Below are positions 41,881 through 52,956 of a stretch of DNA of 64,000 nt, one piece after another (the stretch's first letter is position 1; the number at the start of each line of letters is the position of its first letter). The position numbers and the translations under genes are program-made. Origin of the DNA: Rugalucina vietnamica (Eukaryota > Mollusca > Bivalvia > Lucinida > Lucinidae). The notes beneath the pieces are model-generated. The model was not told the origin of the DNA and did no database searches. It saw only the letters and a list, made by a program, of their open reading frames with translations. The DNA is taken from the NCBI GenBank assembly GCA_964017185.1, contig OZ024873.1:52376760-52440759 (forward strand), written 5' to 3'.

Positions 41881-42300
41881 GACATAATATAGTACAATCT
41901 AAAAGACTGGATCGCCATCAACGTAAATGACAGTCACGAATTATTAACTTTTCCGTCATAAATGTTACCAATTATCTGAAGAAATAAAATCTATTCTATT
42001 TGGTAGTGACATCAAACTCATAGTTATTATTTACACAAAGTCAAGTCGCAGATTATTTTTATTATAATATTATATCGTTGCAAAAAACTTCTGCGTTTAA
42101 TACTCTTTCTTCAATAAGCTGTGTAACCTTCTTTTCCTTTGTAGCTGCGTTTTCCTATATAAACATTAGTACTGCGTTATATACCCACCCCGCATTTAAC
42201 CAATCACATTATAACCCGAGCATTTTGATTTACTGTCAAAATGTACATGATGTTTTGGAGAATATAGAGTAGCAAATTTCATTCGTATCTAACTATCTAA
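41881..42300. other. No gene seen
   Basis: AT-rich spacer between the retroelement and the Harbinger-like element; its last bases TAA are the target duplication. Confidence 0.5.
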
Positions 42301-44532
42301 TGCCTAGGTCACACTAGCACTTACGGTCGCTGCGGACGCTGCGGATAGGGCTTCCGTATTTGTCCGTCCTGCCGTAACGATTCGTATCATATCCGTAAAC
42401 GTCCGTATCTGTACGTGCCTTATTTACAGGGCACGGAGGATCCGCAGCCAAGCTTTGATAATAGTCAAAAATCAGGCACGGATGAAAACCCCGTAATTGT
42501 CCGTATCTAATCGGTATCAAAAACCGTATCTACGAGGGTGGGTCAGGAAGTTCTGTCAGAGGTGTTATATTACGATTAATAGACACGGTAGCTTGCTGAA
42601 TTATATATTGTTAGCTAGAGCAACATTTCTCCTTTATAATGATACCAAACCCATGCCCAAAAGAAATAAAAAGTTTAAATTATCCGTCTTGAAAGACAGG
42701 TGGGGTAAAACCACTGGCATGTTTTCTTGAAATTGTGAACCTTGTGTTGTGTCTTTCAAGTGTTGTATATTTATAACTACTGATCATATTTTCTTCAAAT
42801 TTTAAGTGATAAATTCTGTTATATTCAGAAAAGCAATCCAGCAGAAATGACCGTCACAAGTGCGCTACAAGTGTGATAATGAAGCGATAAAAATGGCGTC
42901 ATTAGAAAATGTACCCATGTAACTTTTCAATACCGCTGTGTAATTATAATTGCTGGCATTATTATGCTTTCACTTCAGAGCAGACTAAGATGATACAGTT
43001 AAATGGTTAAATGAATTTAAAGCTTCGAAGTTCATGCTTAGATGTCATTTTTTCTTTGAATTGGAACTGCAGTATTAAAAAAATCCAGAACAGGCCGATT
43101 TCAACATTTCGTTGTGCTATAAAACAATTAAATTAAGTTGAAGAAGTTTGAGTTTTGCAGGATATAATCACTCATATTCAAAGAATATATAGCACTTATG
43201 ACTTTTTTTCGAAATCATTTTACTGTATATTTTTGCATTGTTTTCTTCAAAACATGCCAGTGTCAGAGAGTCACCGCTTTAAAAGTGATTTATTACATTT
43301 CATTCATGAAGAGCCACAAACAATTTTTATCACAGGTAGTAGCTAGAGAAATGGTCTTCAAGATGTTGATATTTTAAAATAGTTTGCAATGACAGATACC
43401 GAGAAATATATGGAGTGACAGAACTTTTTGACCGATCCTCGTATTCCGTAACTAAACGTATCTTGTCGTATTAAGCATTTGTTGCGGATCGATACTGTTT
43501 CATATGCGCTATTTTGTTCGGTTACGGTCTTTGTCGGCGTATAGTTATACTGCTTCCGTGCGTCCAATGCTCACAAATATGCACGTGCTTTCAATGCATT
43601 CCTTTAGCCAGTATGAAAAAATAGATTCCTCAGAAGGAGACTTTGCATTGCTTTTACTAGCTGGGAAAATTGGAGAACCAACAAACGAACAAGCAAACAC
43701 ACAAATGCTACTCAAATTATAGTATAATGAGAAGTTATTTCCGTTGTTTTACGACTATCACTCGATTGATCAATCACTCGATCGATCCGTCAAGATTCAA
43801 TCAATCAATCACTCGATAGATCGATCGAAAGAACAATCTCAATTGATCCTTCACCCGATCGGTCTTGATCGATCACTCGAACTTTCGATCAGTTAATCAC
43901 TCGATCAATCAATTGATCGATCATCGATCAATCAGTCTATCGATCGACCGAGACGTCGATCGCGATCGAACAATCAATCGACCGATCAATCGATCAAGCA
44001 ATCAGTCAATCAAAGCATATTGTGTTCTATAATTTCTTCACGTGCAGAAATTTTGACTTTTTTCAAAATTTGGGCGCGGATTCTACGGACCCTGCGGATA
44101 CAACACGTACAGCTACGGTCATATACGCATACGATGCGAATTGTTACGGATATAACGGATAGATACGTATGACTTGTCCGTAGCGTCCGTCGCACCAGTA
44201 TGTGATAGTGTGACTGTACTTTGATAATAAACAGCGGTTACTTACATCACATTGCAGCGTTTTATACGCAAGAGAGCGTAACAAATGCGTATCTGAAGGT
44301 GCATGTCCGTGTCTAAACGTAACAGATGGTATCGAAAGGTATGTAGACAAGTTACTTTCCGTATTTATCCGAATATATCCGTAACTATACCGTATGAATC
44401 CGTATTTAAAGGTAATTAAAATTACGTAAATTCATTAAGAACAATTAGCCCCGCCCACTAATTCCTGCGGATTGCTACGTTTAGTATCCGCAACTATCCG
44501 CAGCGTACGTAATTGCTAGTGTGACCTAGGCA
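42301..44532. mobile_element. Harbinger-like TIR element, 2.2 kb, no transposase seen
   Basis: Inverted ends TGCCTAGGTCACACTAGC (about 25 bp with one mismatch) flanked by TAA on both sides, matching the 3-bp TWA target duplication of PIF/Harbinger elements. Subterminal ~230 bases on the left and ~450 on the right are packed with the pentamers CCGTA/TACGG and CGGAT/ATCCG, probably transposase-binding repeats. The interior holds no recognisable transposase and a 250-bp GATC/AATC simple repeat. A one-ended copy lies at 27642-27903. Confidence 0.85.
43762..44013. repeat. Imperfect GATCAATC/CGATCGAT simple repeat
   Basis: About 250 bases built almost only from ATCGATC, AATCAATC and CACTCGATC words. 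It is strongly self-complementary because GATC is palindromic. It lies inside the Harbinger-like element. Confidence 0.9.
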
Positions 44533-44762
44533 TAAACGCTTGAAAATAACCAAAAGAAGTTAAAACCGAAATTATCAACGAGGGCAATATATCCACACTT
44601 CCATATCCAAAACACACTGGTCAAATGGAATAATGGACAATTCGGACCTTGGCTAATTCGGCCGTAGTCAATTCGGACCCTAAAAGATTCGGCCCTAGTC
44701 AATTCGGAACTCGACCACTGGTCAATTCGGACCCCGACCACTGGTCAATTCGGACCCTTTTT

Positions 44763-46736
44763 AGCTCACCTGAGCCGAAGGCTCACAGGTGAGCTTATAG
44801 GATAGGCAGGCATCCGTCGTCCGTCGTCGTCGTCGTCCGTCGTCGTCCGTCCACAATTTCAAAGAAGAATATTTCTGAAGCTAGTAGGCCGATCTTGATC
44901 AAATTTAATGTGAACCATAATTGGGTTGGGGGATTGATGGCATTAGGTTTCGGAGCAGATTGTATCAAAATTGTGGTTTCCATGGCAACAGATAGGTCCC
45001 ATAGACTTACAATGGGAAAAACTAAAAAAATCTTCTTCTCTGAAACCACTAGGCCCACAGCTTTGATAGTTGGATTTAGCAATGGCTAATGGTCCTCTAC
45101 ATAAATTGTGCCATTCATGCCCCTGGGGTCAAATTTGGCCACGCCCCGGGGGTCGATAGTCTCCATAGACTTACTATGGGAAAAAAATTCAAAAATCTTC
45201 TTCTCTGAAACCACAGGGCCCACAGCTTTGATATTTGGTATGTGGCAATGGCTAATGGTCCTCTACATAAATTGTGCCAGCTATGCCCCTGGGGTCAAAT
45301 TTGGCCACGCCCCGGGGGTCGATAGTCTCCATAGACTTACAATTGGAAAAACTAAAAAAATCTTCTTCTCTGAAACCACTAGGCCCACAGCTTTGATATT
45401 TGGTATGTAGCAATGGCTAATGGTCCTCTACATAAATTGTGCCATTCATGCCCCTGGGGTCAAATTTGGCCACGCCCCGGGGGTTGATAGTCTCCATAGA
45501 CTTACTATGGGAAAAAATTACAAAATCTTCTTCTCTGAAACCACAGGGCCCACAGCTTTGATATTCTGTAGGTGGCAATGGCTAATGGTCCTCTACATAA
45601 ATTGTGCCAATCATGCCCCTGGGGTCAAATTTGGCCACGCCCCGGGGGTCGATAGTCTCCATAGACCTACAATAGGAAAAAAACTAAAAAAATCTTCTTC
45701 TCTGAAACCACTAGGCCAACAGCTTTGATATTTGGTATGTAGCAATGGCTGATGGTCCTCTACATAAATTGTGCCATTCCATTCATGCCCCTGGGGTCAA
45801 ATTTGGCCAAGCCCCGGGGGTTGATAGTCTCCATAGACTTACTATGGGAAAAAACATCTTCTTCTCTGAAACCACAGGGCCCACAGCTTTGATATTTTGT
45901 ATGTGGCAATGGCTAATGGTCCTCTACATAAATTGTGCCAATCATGTCCCCGGGGTCAAATTTGGCCACGCCCCGGGGGTCGATAGTCTCCATAGACCTA
46001 CAATAGGAAAAACTAAAAAAAATCTTCTTCTCTGAAACCACTTGGCCCACAGCTTTGATATTTGGTATGTAGCAATGGCTAATGGTCCTCTACATAAATT
46101 GTGCCATTCATGCCCCTGGGGTCAAATTTGGCCACGCCCCGGGGGTTGATAGTCTCCATACACTTACTATGGGAAAAAATAAAAAAAAAATCTTCTTCTC
46201 TGAAACCACTAGGCCCACAGCTTTGATATTTGGTATGTAGCAATGGCTAATGGTCCTCTACATAAATTGTGCTATTCATGCCCCTGGGGTCAAATTTGGC
46301 CACGCCCCGGAGGTTGATAGTCTCAATAGACTTGCTATGGGAAAAAAATTAAAAAAATCTTCTTCTCTGAAACCACAGGGCACACAGCTTTGATATTTTG
46401 TATATGGCAATGGCTAATGGTCCTCTACATATATTGTGCCAGCCATGCCTCTGGTGTCAAATTTGGCCACGACCCGGGGGTAGATAGTCTCCATAGACTT
46501 ACAATGGGAAAAACTAACAAAAATCTTCTTCTCTGAAACCAAAAGGCCCAGAGCTTCTATATTTTGTATGTAGCAATGTTTGGTAGTCCCCATTATAAAT
46601 TGTGCCAGTCATGCCCATGGGTCAAATTTGGCCATGCCCCGGGGGTCAATAGTGTCCATGCATAGACTTTCATTGGTCGATTCTCAATTAATTTAAATCT
46701 CATGAGCTTACAATGTGATAATCTCTCAGGTGAGCT
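44763..46736. mobile_element. AGCTCACCTGAG cassette with amplified internal unit
   Basis: Starts AGCTCACCTGAG with a hairpin (GCCGAAGGCTCACAGGTGAG) and a CGTCGTCCGT-rich stretch, and ends CTCAGGTGAGCT. Between them lies the ~165-bp tandem array. It sits inside the left arm of the fold-back element. Confidence 0.8.
44860..46630. repeat. ~165-bp tandem array, about 11 units
   Basis: Units start CTTCTTCTCTGAAACCAC at about 45032, 45198, 45361, 45528, 45691, 45850, 46022, 46193, 46360 and 46525, plus a degenerate first unit. Each contains CCCACAGCTTTGATATT, GGTCCTCTACATAAATTGTG and CCCCTGGGGTCAAATTTGGC. End units are most diverged and middle units nearly identical, as expected of unequal exchange. 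The sequence type is widespread in bivalve genomes as I recall them. Confidence 0.92.
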
Positions 46737-46909
46737 ACAGGATCAATGGTCCTCTAGTTTATTGTTCAATTCGGACCTCAAAAAGTAAAATTCTTTGGTC
46801 AATTCGGACCTTTTCTCTTGGTCAATTCGGGCCTTTTCCATTGGTCAATTCGGACCTTTTCCTTTGGTGAATTCGGACCTTTTCCATTGCTTAGTTCGGA
46901 CCTTTGAAT

Positions 46910-47334
46910 TATGTATTTTCCTTCTAGAAAACTGTGGTCAGATTAAAAACGAGCCTACAGGCAAAGCTTACTCACTACTGACCGACCGTCTGATTACTGG
47001 TTAACCTAGGAAAATTGGTTAAAGGCAAACCATCCATACATGTACATACACGCCCTAGTGTTAACTTGCGTGGTTATATTTTCAAGCGCATTTTGGGTGT
47101 CATGACATCGTCATGGTGGTTACAAGTCCTACAAAATGGAGTCAACATCCCGACATTACCGTAGCTGTTGACTGGGATACTAAGCCACAAATCAATTAAC
47201 CAGTCAATCAATCAACATAAAGTATTTAACTCGCGAATAATGCATGAAATAATGGCATGATCGAGTAAGTATAATGAATTTCTATTTTAATGATTGAACA
47301 AAAAGGCAATCCTTCCATCTTAAATCATTCCAGC
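46910..47334. other. Interior of the fold-back element, nothing recognised
   Basis: AT-rich filler between the tandem-unit blocks; no coding frame. Confidence 0.5.
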
Positions 47335-47667
47335 ATTGGCTAATTCGGACCGTATTTTTGTTTCACAGTGGTCAATTCGGACCCTAAACAGATTCTGACA
47401 TTGGCTAATTCGGACCCTAATCCGATTCGGACCTTGGCTAATTCGGACCCTATTTCCGAAAAATCATTGGTTAATTCGGACCTCAATTTTGCGGGGTCCG
47501 AATTGACCAGTGGTCGAGGTCCGAATTAGCCAGGGTCCGAATTAGCCAAGGTCCGAATTGTCCACAGCCGAGGTCCGAATCAGGTCCGAATTAGCCAAGG
47601 TCCGAATTGTCCACGAAACGTCAAATGTTTACGCGTCTAATTCGCTCCTTTAGAAGTAATCTGACTG

Positions 47668-47668
<1 letters not shown>

Positions 47669-47700
<32 letters not shown>
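47669..47700. repeat. Poly-A tract
   Basis: 32 A residues, not directly joined to a recognised retroposon body. Confidence 0.9.
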
Positions 47701-47703
<3 letters not shown>

Positions 47704-47747
47704 ATGAGGCACACAGTACCTTTCCATTGTATTTATGTTTTAAATGG

Positions 47748-47909
47748 TGGTTGGTTGATTTGAGGTTTAACGTCCTACCAACAGAAAAAGTCATAGGAGA
47801 CGGGACCTCGGTTTATAGTCTCATCCGACCGACTAGAGAAGTCAGGGATCGAACCTGCGAGTCCTGGTTTACAAGGCGAGTGACTTATTCACTGCACCAC
47901 AGAGGCGTC
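47748..47909 (-). mobile_element. tRNA-derived SINE
   Basis: On the minus strand the head reads GACGCCTCTGTGGTGCAGTG (A-box region), then CGCAGGTTCGATCCCTGAC (B box). The non-tRNA body ATGAGACTATAAACCGAGG and GACGTTAAACC follow, as in mollusc SINEs. The body has no tRNA folding past the B box, so it is not a tRNA gene. Confidence 0.8.
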
Positions 47910-49029
47910 TATATGTTTTAAATGCTGTTAGTAAAAGTGTCAGCATATATAAACTAATGTCTTTGATAAACGGAATCATAAACTCTTATCGGCTCGATCC
48001 ACCTTTTTTATATGGCATTAAAAGACGGACAACGTTTTTTATTTCTTTTCGTACAATTTGGCGCTACCGAGAGAAATTGTTCAGGAGTACCGATAAGTTC
48101 AACAGTGAAGAGAAGCCGAAATCGAATAGTTAGAATGCTTGTTTGCTGTGCTGCATATTTCAAATCTCACTTGGTTCAAAGCTCCCAACAGTGCATGGTG
48201 GCCATTTTTAAGGTAGAAGGCGACTAAAAGCGAGGATAGGTCATTTTGTGAAATTCGATTCTTATTACTTTGAAAGATAAATGATTGCATGTTTTGAATC
48301 CATTCTTGGTATATAAACTGCTTTCAAAGATATAATTAGTCTATATATATTTCCTGTTTCTACACTAGTCAAAAGATCCAACCGGGCACCAAGTTTTTCA
48401 TCGACTTTCTTCAAACCCTAGAGCACTATACAAATCCTCTTTGCTTCATCGAATATTCCAACATATCCGTAAGAATTGCTACAAAACAGTTTAGCATAAT
48501 TCAGGAACATGCATCAAAGAAGCCTTGTAAAACACAAGTACAATAATTTACAAGGATTTGCATTAGGTGGTGGGGCAATGTTTCACATTTTAATCAACAG
48601 CGACGAAAGTAATGTCCGGTAAATACATGTTTTTCATAAATATCTTCAATATTAGTGAAACCGTAAAAATGAAAAGGTTTGGAGGATAAAAATGGGAGTT
48701 TCAAAAAGTCGCATCTCACAAAATGATGAAATTGTCGTATTTCAAATTCGGATTGAATCTGTTTTGAAAAAAAAATCGATATAATGAAAGAGGCCGGTTA
48801 GAACTTTTTGCTAGTATATGTCTATTTGTTAGTGATTAACAAGTTCAATTAACTCGCGTAATACCTATGTAACAACTGTTTAAATTGATTTTCGTCTGTC
48901 ACGTTTTCGGTACCATAACAAGTAGCCCAAAGGTCACCGATCACACACGTGGGAACCAACAATTTCTACAACTACAGTAGTATGGTCAAAAAATCTTCCC
49001 ATTCTAACTCTATGGGGTCCAAAATGTCC
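47910..49029. other. No gene seen
   Basis: AT-rich spacer; frames of 60-70 codons without domains. Confidence 0.5.
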
Positions 49030-49860
49030 AAAATTCGAACTATTTCGATAGTATGTTATTCTTGTTACTGCAAAGAATGAAGGAGCTCAGATAAAAAATG
49101 AAGCCGCCAGAGCTGCCACAACACTAAATATTACTTTCTTCAAAATACTAAAGGGCAGCTAACTCTGCAGTCAGTAGTTCAATCTGGTCCCGAGGTTATA
49201 AAACTTTTTCATGCTCAACTCAGCTGAGACTAAAATTTATCCTGCTCATAGATGCTAAAAATGCCAAGAGTCGTTGGCATTTTAACGTTTACGAGCAGAA
49301 AAAATTACTAGATATTGAGTTTTGAGCCCAAAAATTCCATTAGTTTTGACTATTTCAGCATTTATGCGCAGTTAAATTTTCATGCTCACCTGAGCTGAGC
49401 TTAAAAAAGTTTTATAGCCTCGAGCCCTTGTCGAATTTCAAACGCATCCGAGTTAAATGATTGTCCATGTTTCCAGGAAAAATGGAGATACAATGAAAAC
49501 TAATGGCACAAACGTTGTTAATTTTCCCTATTAAAAGTTTTAGGGGATTTCATTTCAAACGCTCAATGGCAGCTTACTCCCTACTCTCGCCGAAATTCGA
49601 ACTCAACTGAGATATCATGGTTGTCCTTGTTACTACGAATGAAGAAGATCAGATAAAAATGTAGCCGCTGCTAATATCGGTTTTCATACAATAAAGGGCA
49701 ACTAACTCCACAGTCAGTGGTACTACCTGTGCGAATATCAACTCATCTTAAGGTTATCCATGTTACCTGCAAGAATGAAGATCCACTAAAAATAAAGGCG
49801 CTAGAGATGCCACAACAATTTTCCCATTAGACATGTAAGTACATGAGGATCTTTTTTAAT
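49030..49860. repeat. Degenerate repeats with AAAGGGCAGCTAACTC / GCCACAACA words
   Basis: Diverged units recur near 49060-49200, 49560-49720, 49720-49840 and on to 50140-50470. They share TTGTTACT.CAAAGAATGAAG, GATAAAAATG.AGCCGC, GCTGCCACAACA and GGCAGCTAACTCTGCAGTCA. The period is about 170-200 bases but irregular. It is a decayed satellite or dispersed repeat and is non-coding. Confidence 0.6.
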
Positions 49861-49863
49861 GCT

Positions 49864-50141
49864 CATCAGGAAAACATGTCCGTGTAATGTTTACCCCCTT
49901 ATACCCCACTTTTATATAGAAAAACTGGGGTTTGCATGGGCATACCTATTTTTCTTAATTTTGCTCCAAAACATAGATTGTGGGTACTCGTTAGAACCGC
50001 CTCGGCGAGGCGGTTCTAACGTGTACCCACAATCTATGTTTTGAACAAAAATAAGAAAAATATCAATTTTTTTCCTGTGAAAATTTTCATTTTTAAAACC
50101 AAAAAAAAATCTGTATATCACATCGGCGTGTTTTCGTAATG
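49864..50141. mobile_element. Hairpin MITE, CAT...ATG family (copy 3, full)
   Basis: 278 bp from CATCAGGAAAACATGTCCGT to TTTTCGTAATG. The centre is a near-perfect palindrome of about 78 bases with apex CGCCTCGGCGAGGCG. Imperfect ~25-bp inverted ends. It includes AT-rich filler only on one side. Confidence 0.9.
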
Positions 50142-50202
50142 TCAAGGACAGTTAACTCAGCAGTCTTACGAAATCCAATATCACTACAAAGAATGAAGAC
50201 CA

Positions 50203-50438
50203 TGAGCCGCCTCGTGGGAAAACCAACAATGTGGTTTCCGAACAGGTCTGACACAAACCGGCCTAAACAGTCACAGAAAAGAGCTAGAAGCATGAAATTT
50301 CGTATTCAGGAAGTATAGGGAGTGTACTATCCGTGTAGCGAAAACGAAGGCGCTGATCAGTTTCGCGGTTACCGCGAAGCTGATCTGCGCCTTTGTTTTC
50401 GCCTATGCAGATTGTTGGTTTTCCCATGGGGCGGCTCA
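50203..50438. mobile_element. Fold-back MITE, TGAGCCGCC family (copy 5)
   Basis: 236 bp and closely similar to copy 1, with the hairpin GCGCTGATCAGTTTCGCGG / complement. It is inserted into the degenerate GCCACAACA repeat. Confidence 0.9.
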
Positions 50439-50493
50439 TATAATGAAGCCACTAAAGATGCCACAACACCTTATAGGAGCCATCTGTTGCTAT

Positions 50494-50781
50494 CATTACG
50501 AAAACATGCCCATGCAATATATAGGATTTTTTTCTGAAGCTGTAAAAACTGAAAATTTTCAGTAGAAAAATTTTGATATTCATATTTTTTCTTATATTTG
50601 CTCAAAACATAGATTGTGGGTACACGTTAGAACCGCTCGCCGAGGCGGTTCTAACGAGTACCCACAATCTATGTTTTGGAGCAAAAATAAGAAAAATAGG
50701 TATACCCCTACATACCCCAGTTTTGCTATATAAAAGTGGGGTATAAGGGGGTACATATTACACGGACATGTTTTCCTGATG
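50494..50781. mobile_element. Hairpin MITE, CAT...ATG family (copy 4, opposite orientation)
   Basis: 288 bp from CATTACGAAAACATGCCCAT to TTTTCCTGATG, reverse orientation to copy 3. The central palindrome apex is GCTCGCCGAGGC. Confidence 0.9.
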
Positions 50782-50883
50782 AAAAACCAAAGTTCTCATT
50801 TGATCTGCATCAAAACATAATGCTACCATATCATATGCTTTTTCTCTGAACTAAGTTATGCATCTTAGATTTGTTAGACGCTA

Positions 50884-50898
50884 AATCAATCAATCAAT

Positions 50899-50972
<74 letters not shown>

Positions 50973-50982
50973 GTCAATCAGT
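50884..50982. repeat. (CAAT)n microsatellite
   Basis: About 24 tetranucleotide units with a few single-base changes. Confidence 0.95.
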
Positions 50983-51055
50983 CAAATCCCCTGACCCAAT
51001 CATGCTTCGTGTGAAATTTTTCAACTGGCCTAAAAGTCTTGGAATTATTCGTATT

Positions 51056-51291
51056 TGAGCCGCCTCATTGGAAACCCAGCAATCTGCATAGGCGAAAACA
51101 AAGGCGCAGATCAGCTTTGTGGTAACCGCGAAGCTGATCAGCGCCTTTGTTTTCGCTACTCGGATAGTACAATTCCTCCTCTACTTAACTCCAAAATTTC
51201 AAGCTTCTAGCATGCTTCTGTGACTGTACAGGCCGGTTTGTGTCGGACCTGCTCAAAAACCACATTGTTGGTTTTCCCACGAGGCGGCTCA
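51056..51291. mobile_element. Fold-back MITE, TGAGCCGCC family (copy 6, opposite orientation)
   Basis: 236 bp with the hairpin GCGCAGATCAGCTTTGTGGT / complement and the CGGTTTGTGTCGGACCTG block on the right. Confidence 0.9.
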
Positions 51292-51644
51292 AATTTTGAT
51301 AGTGCGGACAGATGGAAGCATGCACGCATGGTCAACGGCTCGAGTCCCATCCTATAAGCCTTCGGCTCAAATGACATAAAGATAAAAGGATTAATGCCGT
51401 CTCTACGATGTTAAAGCTGAGTGTCAGTTTACGCCGGAACGAGAATGAAATGGGGATTTTATACAATATGTATACAAAGAAATAGGACTTGATTGATTTT
51501 CTAATGGGCTAGAAATTTTAAGCACTTATTTGAATGAAGATTGAACTTAAATTTGATCTAGCAGTCTACATTCTAAATCACGAGTGCCTGAATAACTTTG
51601 CTGATTCCTTTTACTTGCATGTTCTTGTACCTATATAAGGCACC
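51292..51644. other. Spacer with a cassette-end fragment
   Basis: 51330-51365 (CCCATCCTATAAGCCTTCGG) is a remnant of an AGCTCACC-type cassette end. Nothing else was recognised. Confidence 0.5.
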
Positions 51645-51798
51645 AAGACTACGTGAGACAAATCATCACACCAACGATTTATATTGGTTGGCCGGACAGT
51701 GTATGTCATGCTTGAATGACTTTTGTTCAACTGTTTGTATTCTTTAAATTTTCAGTGCTGTAGTTGTCGATCTATGGTTTTTCAGACGTCACTGCACG
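51645..51798 (+). repeat. Duplicated segment adjoining a MITE (partner at 53.25-53.42 kb)
   Basis: ACTACGTGAGACAAA, GTATGTCATGCTTGAATGAC and GTTCAACTGTTTGTATT recur at 53250-53420. In both places they run into CATTACGAAAAC of a CAT...ATG MITE, so the MITE was inserted before the duplication. Confidence 0.75.
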
Positions 51799-52061
51799 CA
51801 TTACGAAAACATGAGTTTTAAAGTTGTGAAAAACGAAAATTTTCAGAATATTCTTTTAATATTTTTTTCTTATTTTTGCTCAAAACATCGATTGTGGGTA
51901 CACGTTAGAACCGCCTCGCGGAGGCGTTTCTAACGAGTACCCACAATCTGTGTTTTGAAGCAAAATTAGAAAAATATATGCATACCCCTGTATACTCCAG
52001 TTTTTCTATATAAAATTGGGGTTTAAGGGGGTATTTATTTCACGGGCCAGTTTTCCTGATG
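51799..52061. mobile_element. Hairpin MITE, CAT...ATG family (copy 5)
   Basis: 263 bp with central palindrome GAACCGCCTCGCGGAGGCG and ends CATTACGAAAACATG / TTTTCCTGATG. Confidence 0.88.
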
Positions 52062-52297
52062 GGCGTATCCGTCAAATCCCAGTGTCATCATACGGGCGGG
52101 GAAACTAGCATAGTACTGAGGCACTGTAGAACCCGAAACGATAAGATAAGCCTGTTGACATTAGTTACCATAATAAAATGGGATGTAATAAATTGGTTTG
52201 GTTTAGACTTTGGTTCTGATCATACCAGGTACAGTTAGGCCTTTGATTTATCATGTACCTTTTAAAGAACAGCTTTAAGGAGGCAATCAAAGCATTG
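52062..52297 (+). repeat. Segment related to 54290-54420
   Basis: Shares TTGGTTTGGTTTAGACTTTGG, TAGGCCTTTG and AGAACAGCT with the later segment. The two are diverged direct repeats and non-coding. Confidence 0.6.
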
Positions 52298-52485
52298 CAT
52301 CACGCAAACATGCCCGGTATTGAATATCCCCTTTAATCCCACTTTTATATAGAAAAATGAGGTTTACAGGGGTATACAATGTAACAATTTTTCTTATTTT
52401 TGATCCAAAACATAGATTGTTAGTACTCTAGTACTCGTTAGAACCGCCTCGGCGACGGTACCCACCCACGATCTGTGTTATGAAG
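52298..52485. mobile_element. Hairpin MITE, CAT...ATG family (copy 6, right-truncated)
   Basis: Left half complete (CATCACGCAAACATGCCCGG, AAACATAGATTGTTAGTACT); the second palindrome arm is short and diverged. Confidence 0.8.
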
Positions 52486-52664
52486 CCATATGCATTTGCG
52501 TATAATATGACATACTGATAATCAAATTGTTGTATTTGCTAAAATGTCGTTAAGTATATACGTAAATCTGTGTTTCCAAAAAAAAAAAAAAAAAAAAAAA
52601 ACGTTTATGTGTCCTTGAAGAGTGCAATGTAGCGCCTAAGTACTATCTAACTGGTTCGTACTTT

Positions 52665-52702
<38 letters not shown>

Positions 52703-52840
52703 TCCACCTTGTTATTCAGATGATTTATGTCAACGGGATAAAAGTTAGTAAAGACAAATCCATTGAGAGAAAATAAAACTTATACGTTATCCTTCTGTGT
52801 GCTTTGTTATTAAATAATCATTGATAGAAAGGTTTTGCTG
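52486..52840 (+). repeat. Segment related to 55.41-55.76 kb, empty site of MITE copy 8
   Basis: Shares GAAGCCATATGCATTTG, GTATATACGTAAATC, GTGCAATGTAGCGCCTAAGT and AAAACTTATACGTTATCC with 55410-55760 plus 55980-56020. Two poly-A runs (near 52577 and 52666) interrupt this copy. At 52785 it is uninterrupted where the other carries a MITE. Confidence 0.8.
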
Positions 52841-52956
52841 AAATCGGACGACAACCATTCAGTTAAAATACGTTGACAGAACGTCACAGCAAAATAAGTT
52901 CTATATATTGAGTAGAAAGTCTCTCTTTGGTTTATCAGGTTTCTAATCCTCTCACA

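Larger units (their letters stand above)
44634..47613. mobile_element. Fold-back element with minisatellite arms (TCAATTCGGACC)
   Basis: 2.98 kb ending TGGACAATTCGGACCTTGGC on the left and its complement on the right. The left arm (44634-44760) and right arm (47335-47613) are built of short units GGTCAATTCGGACC / GGCTAATTCGGACC. On the right the units flip orientation at about 47497, so that block is a palindrome by itself. Further units lie at 46770-46905. A second mobile cassette (44763-46736) interrupts the left arm. No clear target duplication and no coding frame. Confidence 0.75.

Noticed and set aside
45108-46035. Three consecutive ~100-codon frames with similar peptides
   Set aside because: They are the ~165-bp tandem unit read through. 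The period is close to a multiple of three and the frames break wherever a unit has an indel.
47838-47909. Functional tRNA gene
   Set aside because: Same reasoning: a tRNA-like head continuous with a conserved non-tRNA SINE body.
50884-50982. CRISPR-like or regulatory repeat array
   Set aside because: It is a plain CAAT microsatellite without spacers, in eukaryotic DNA.
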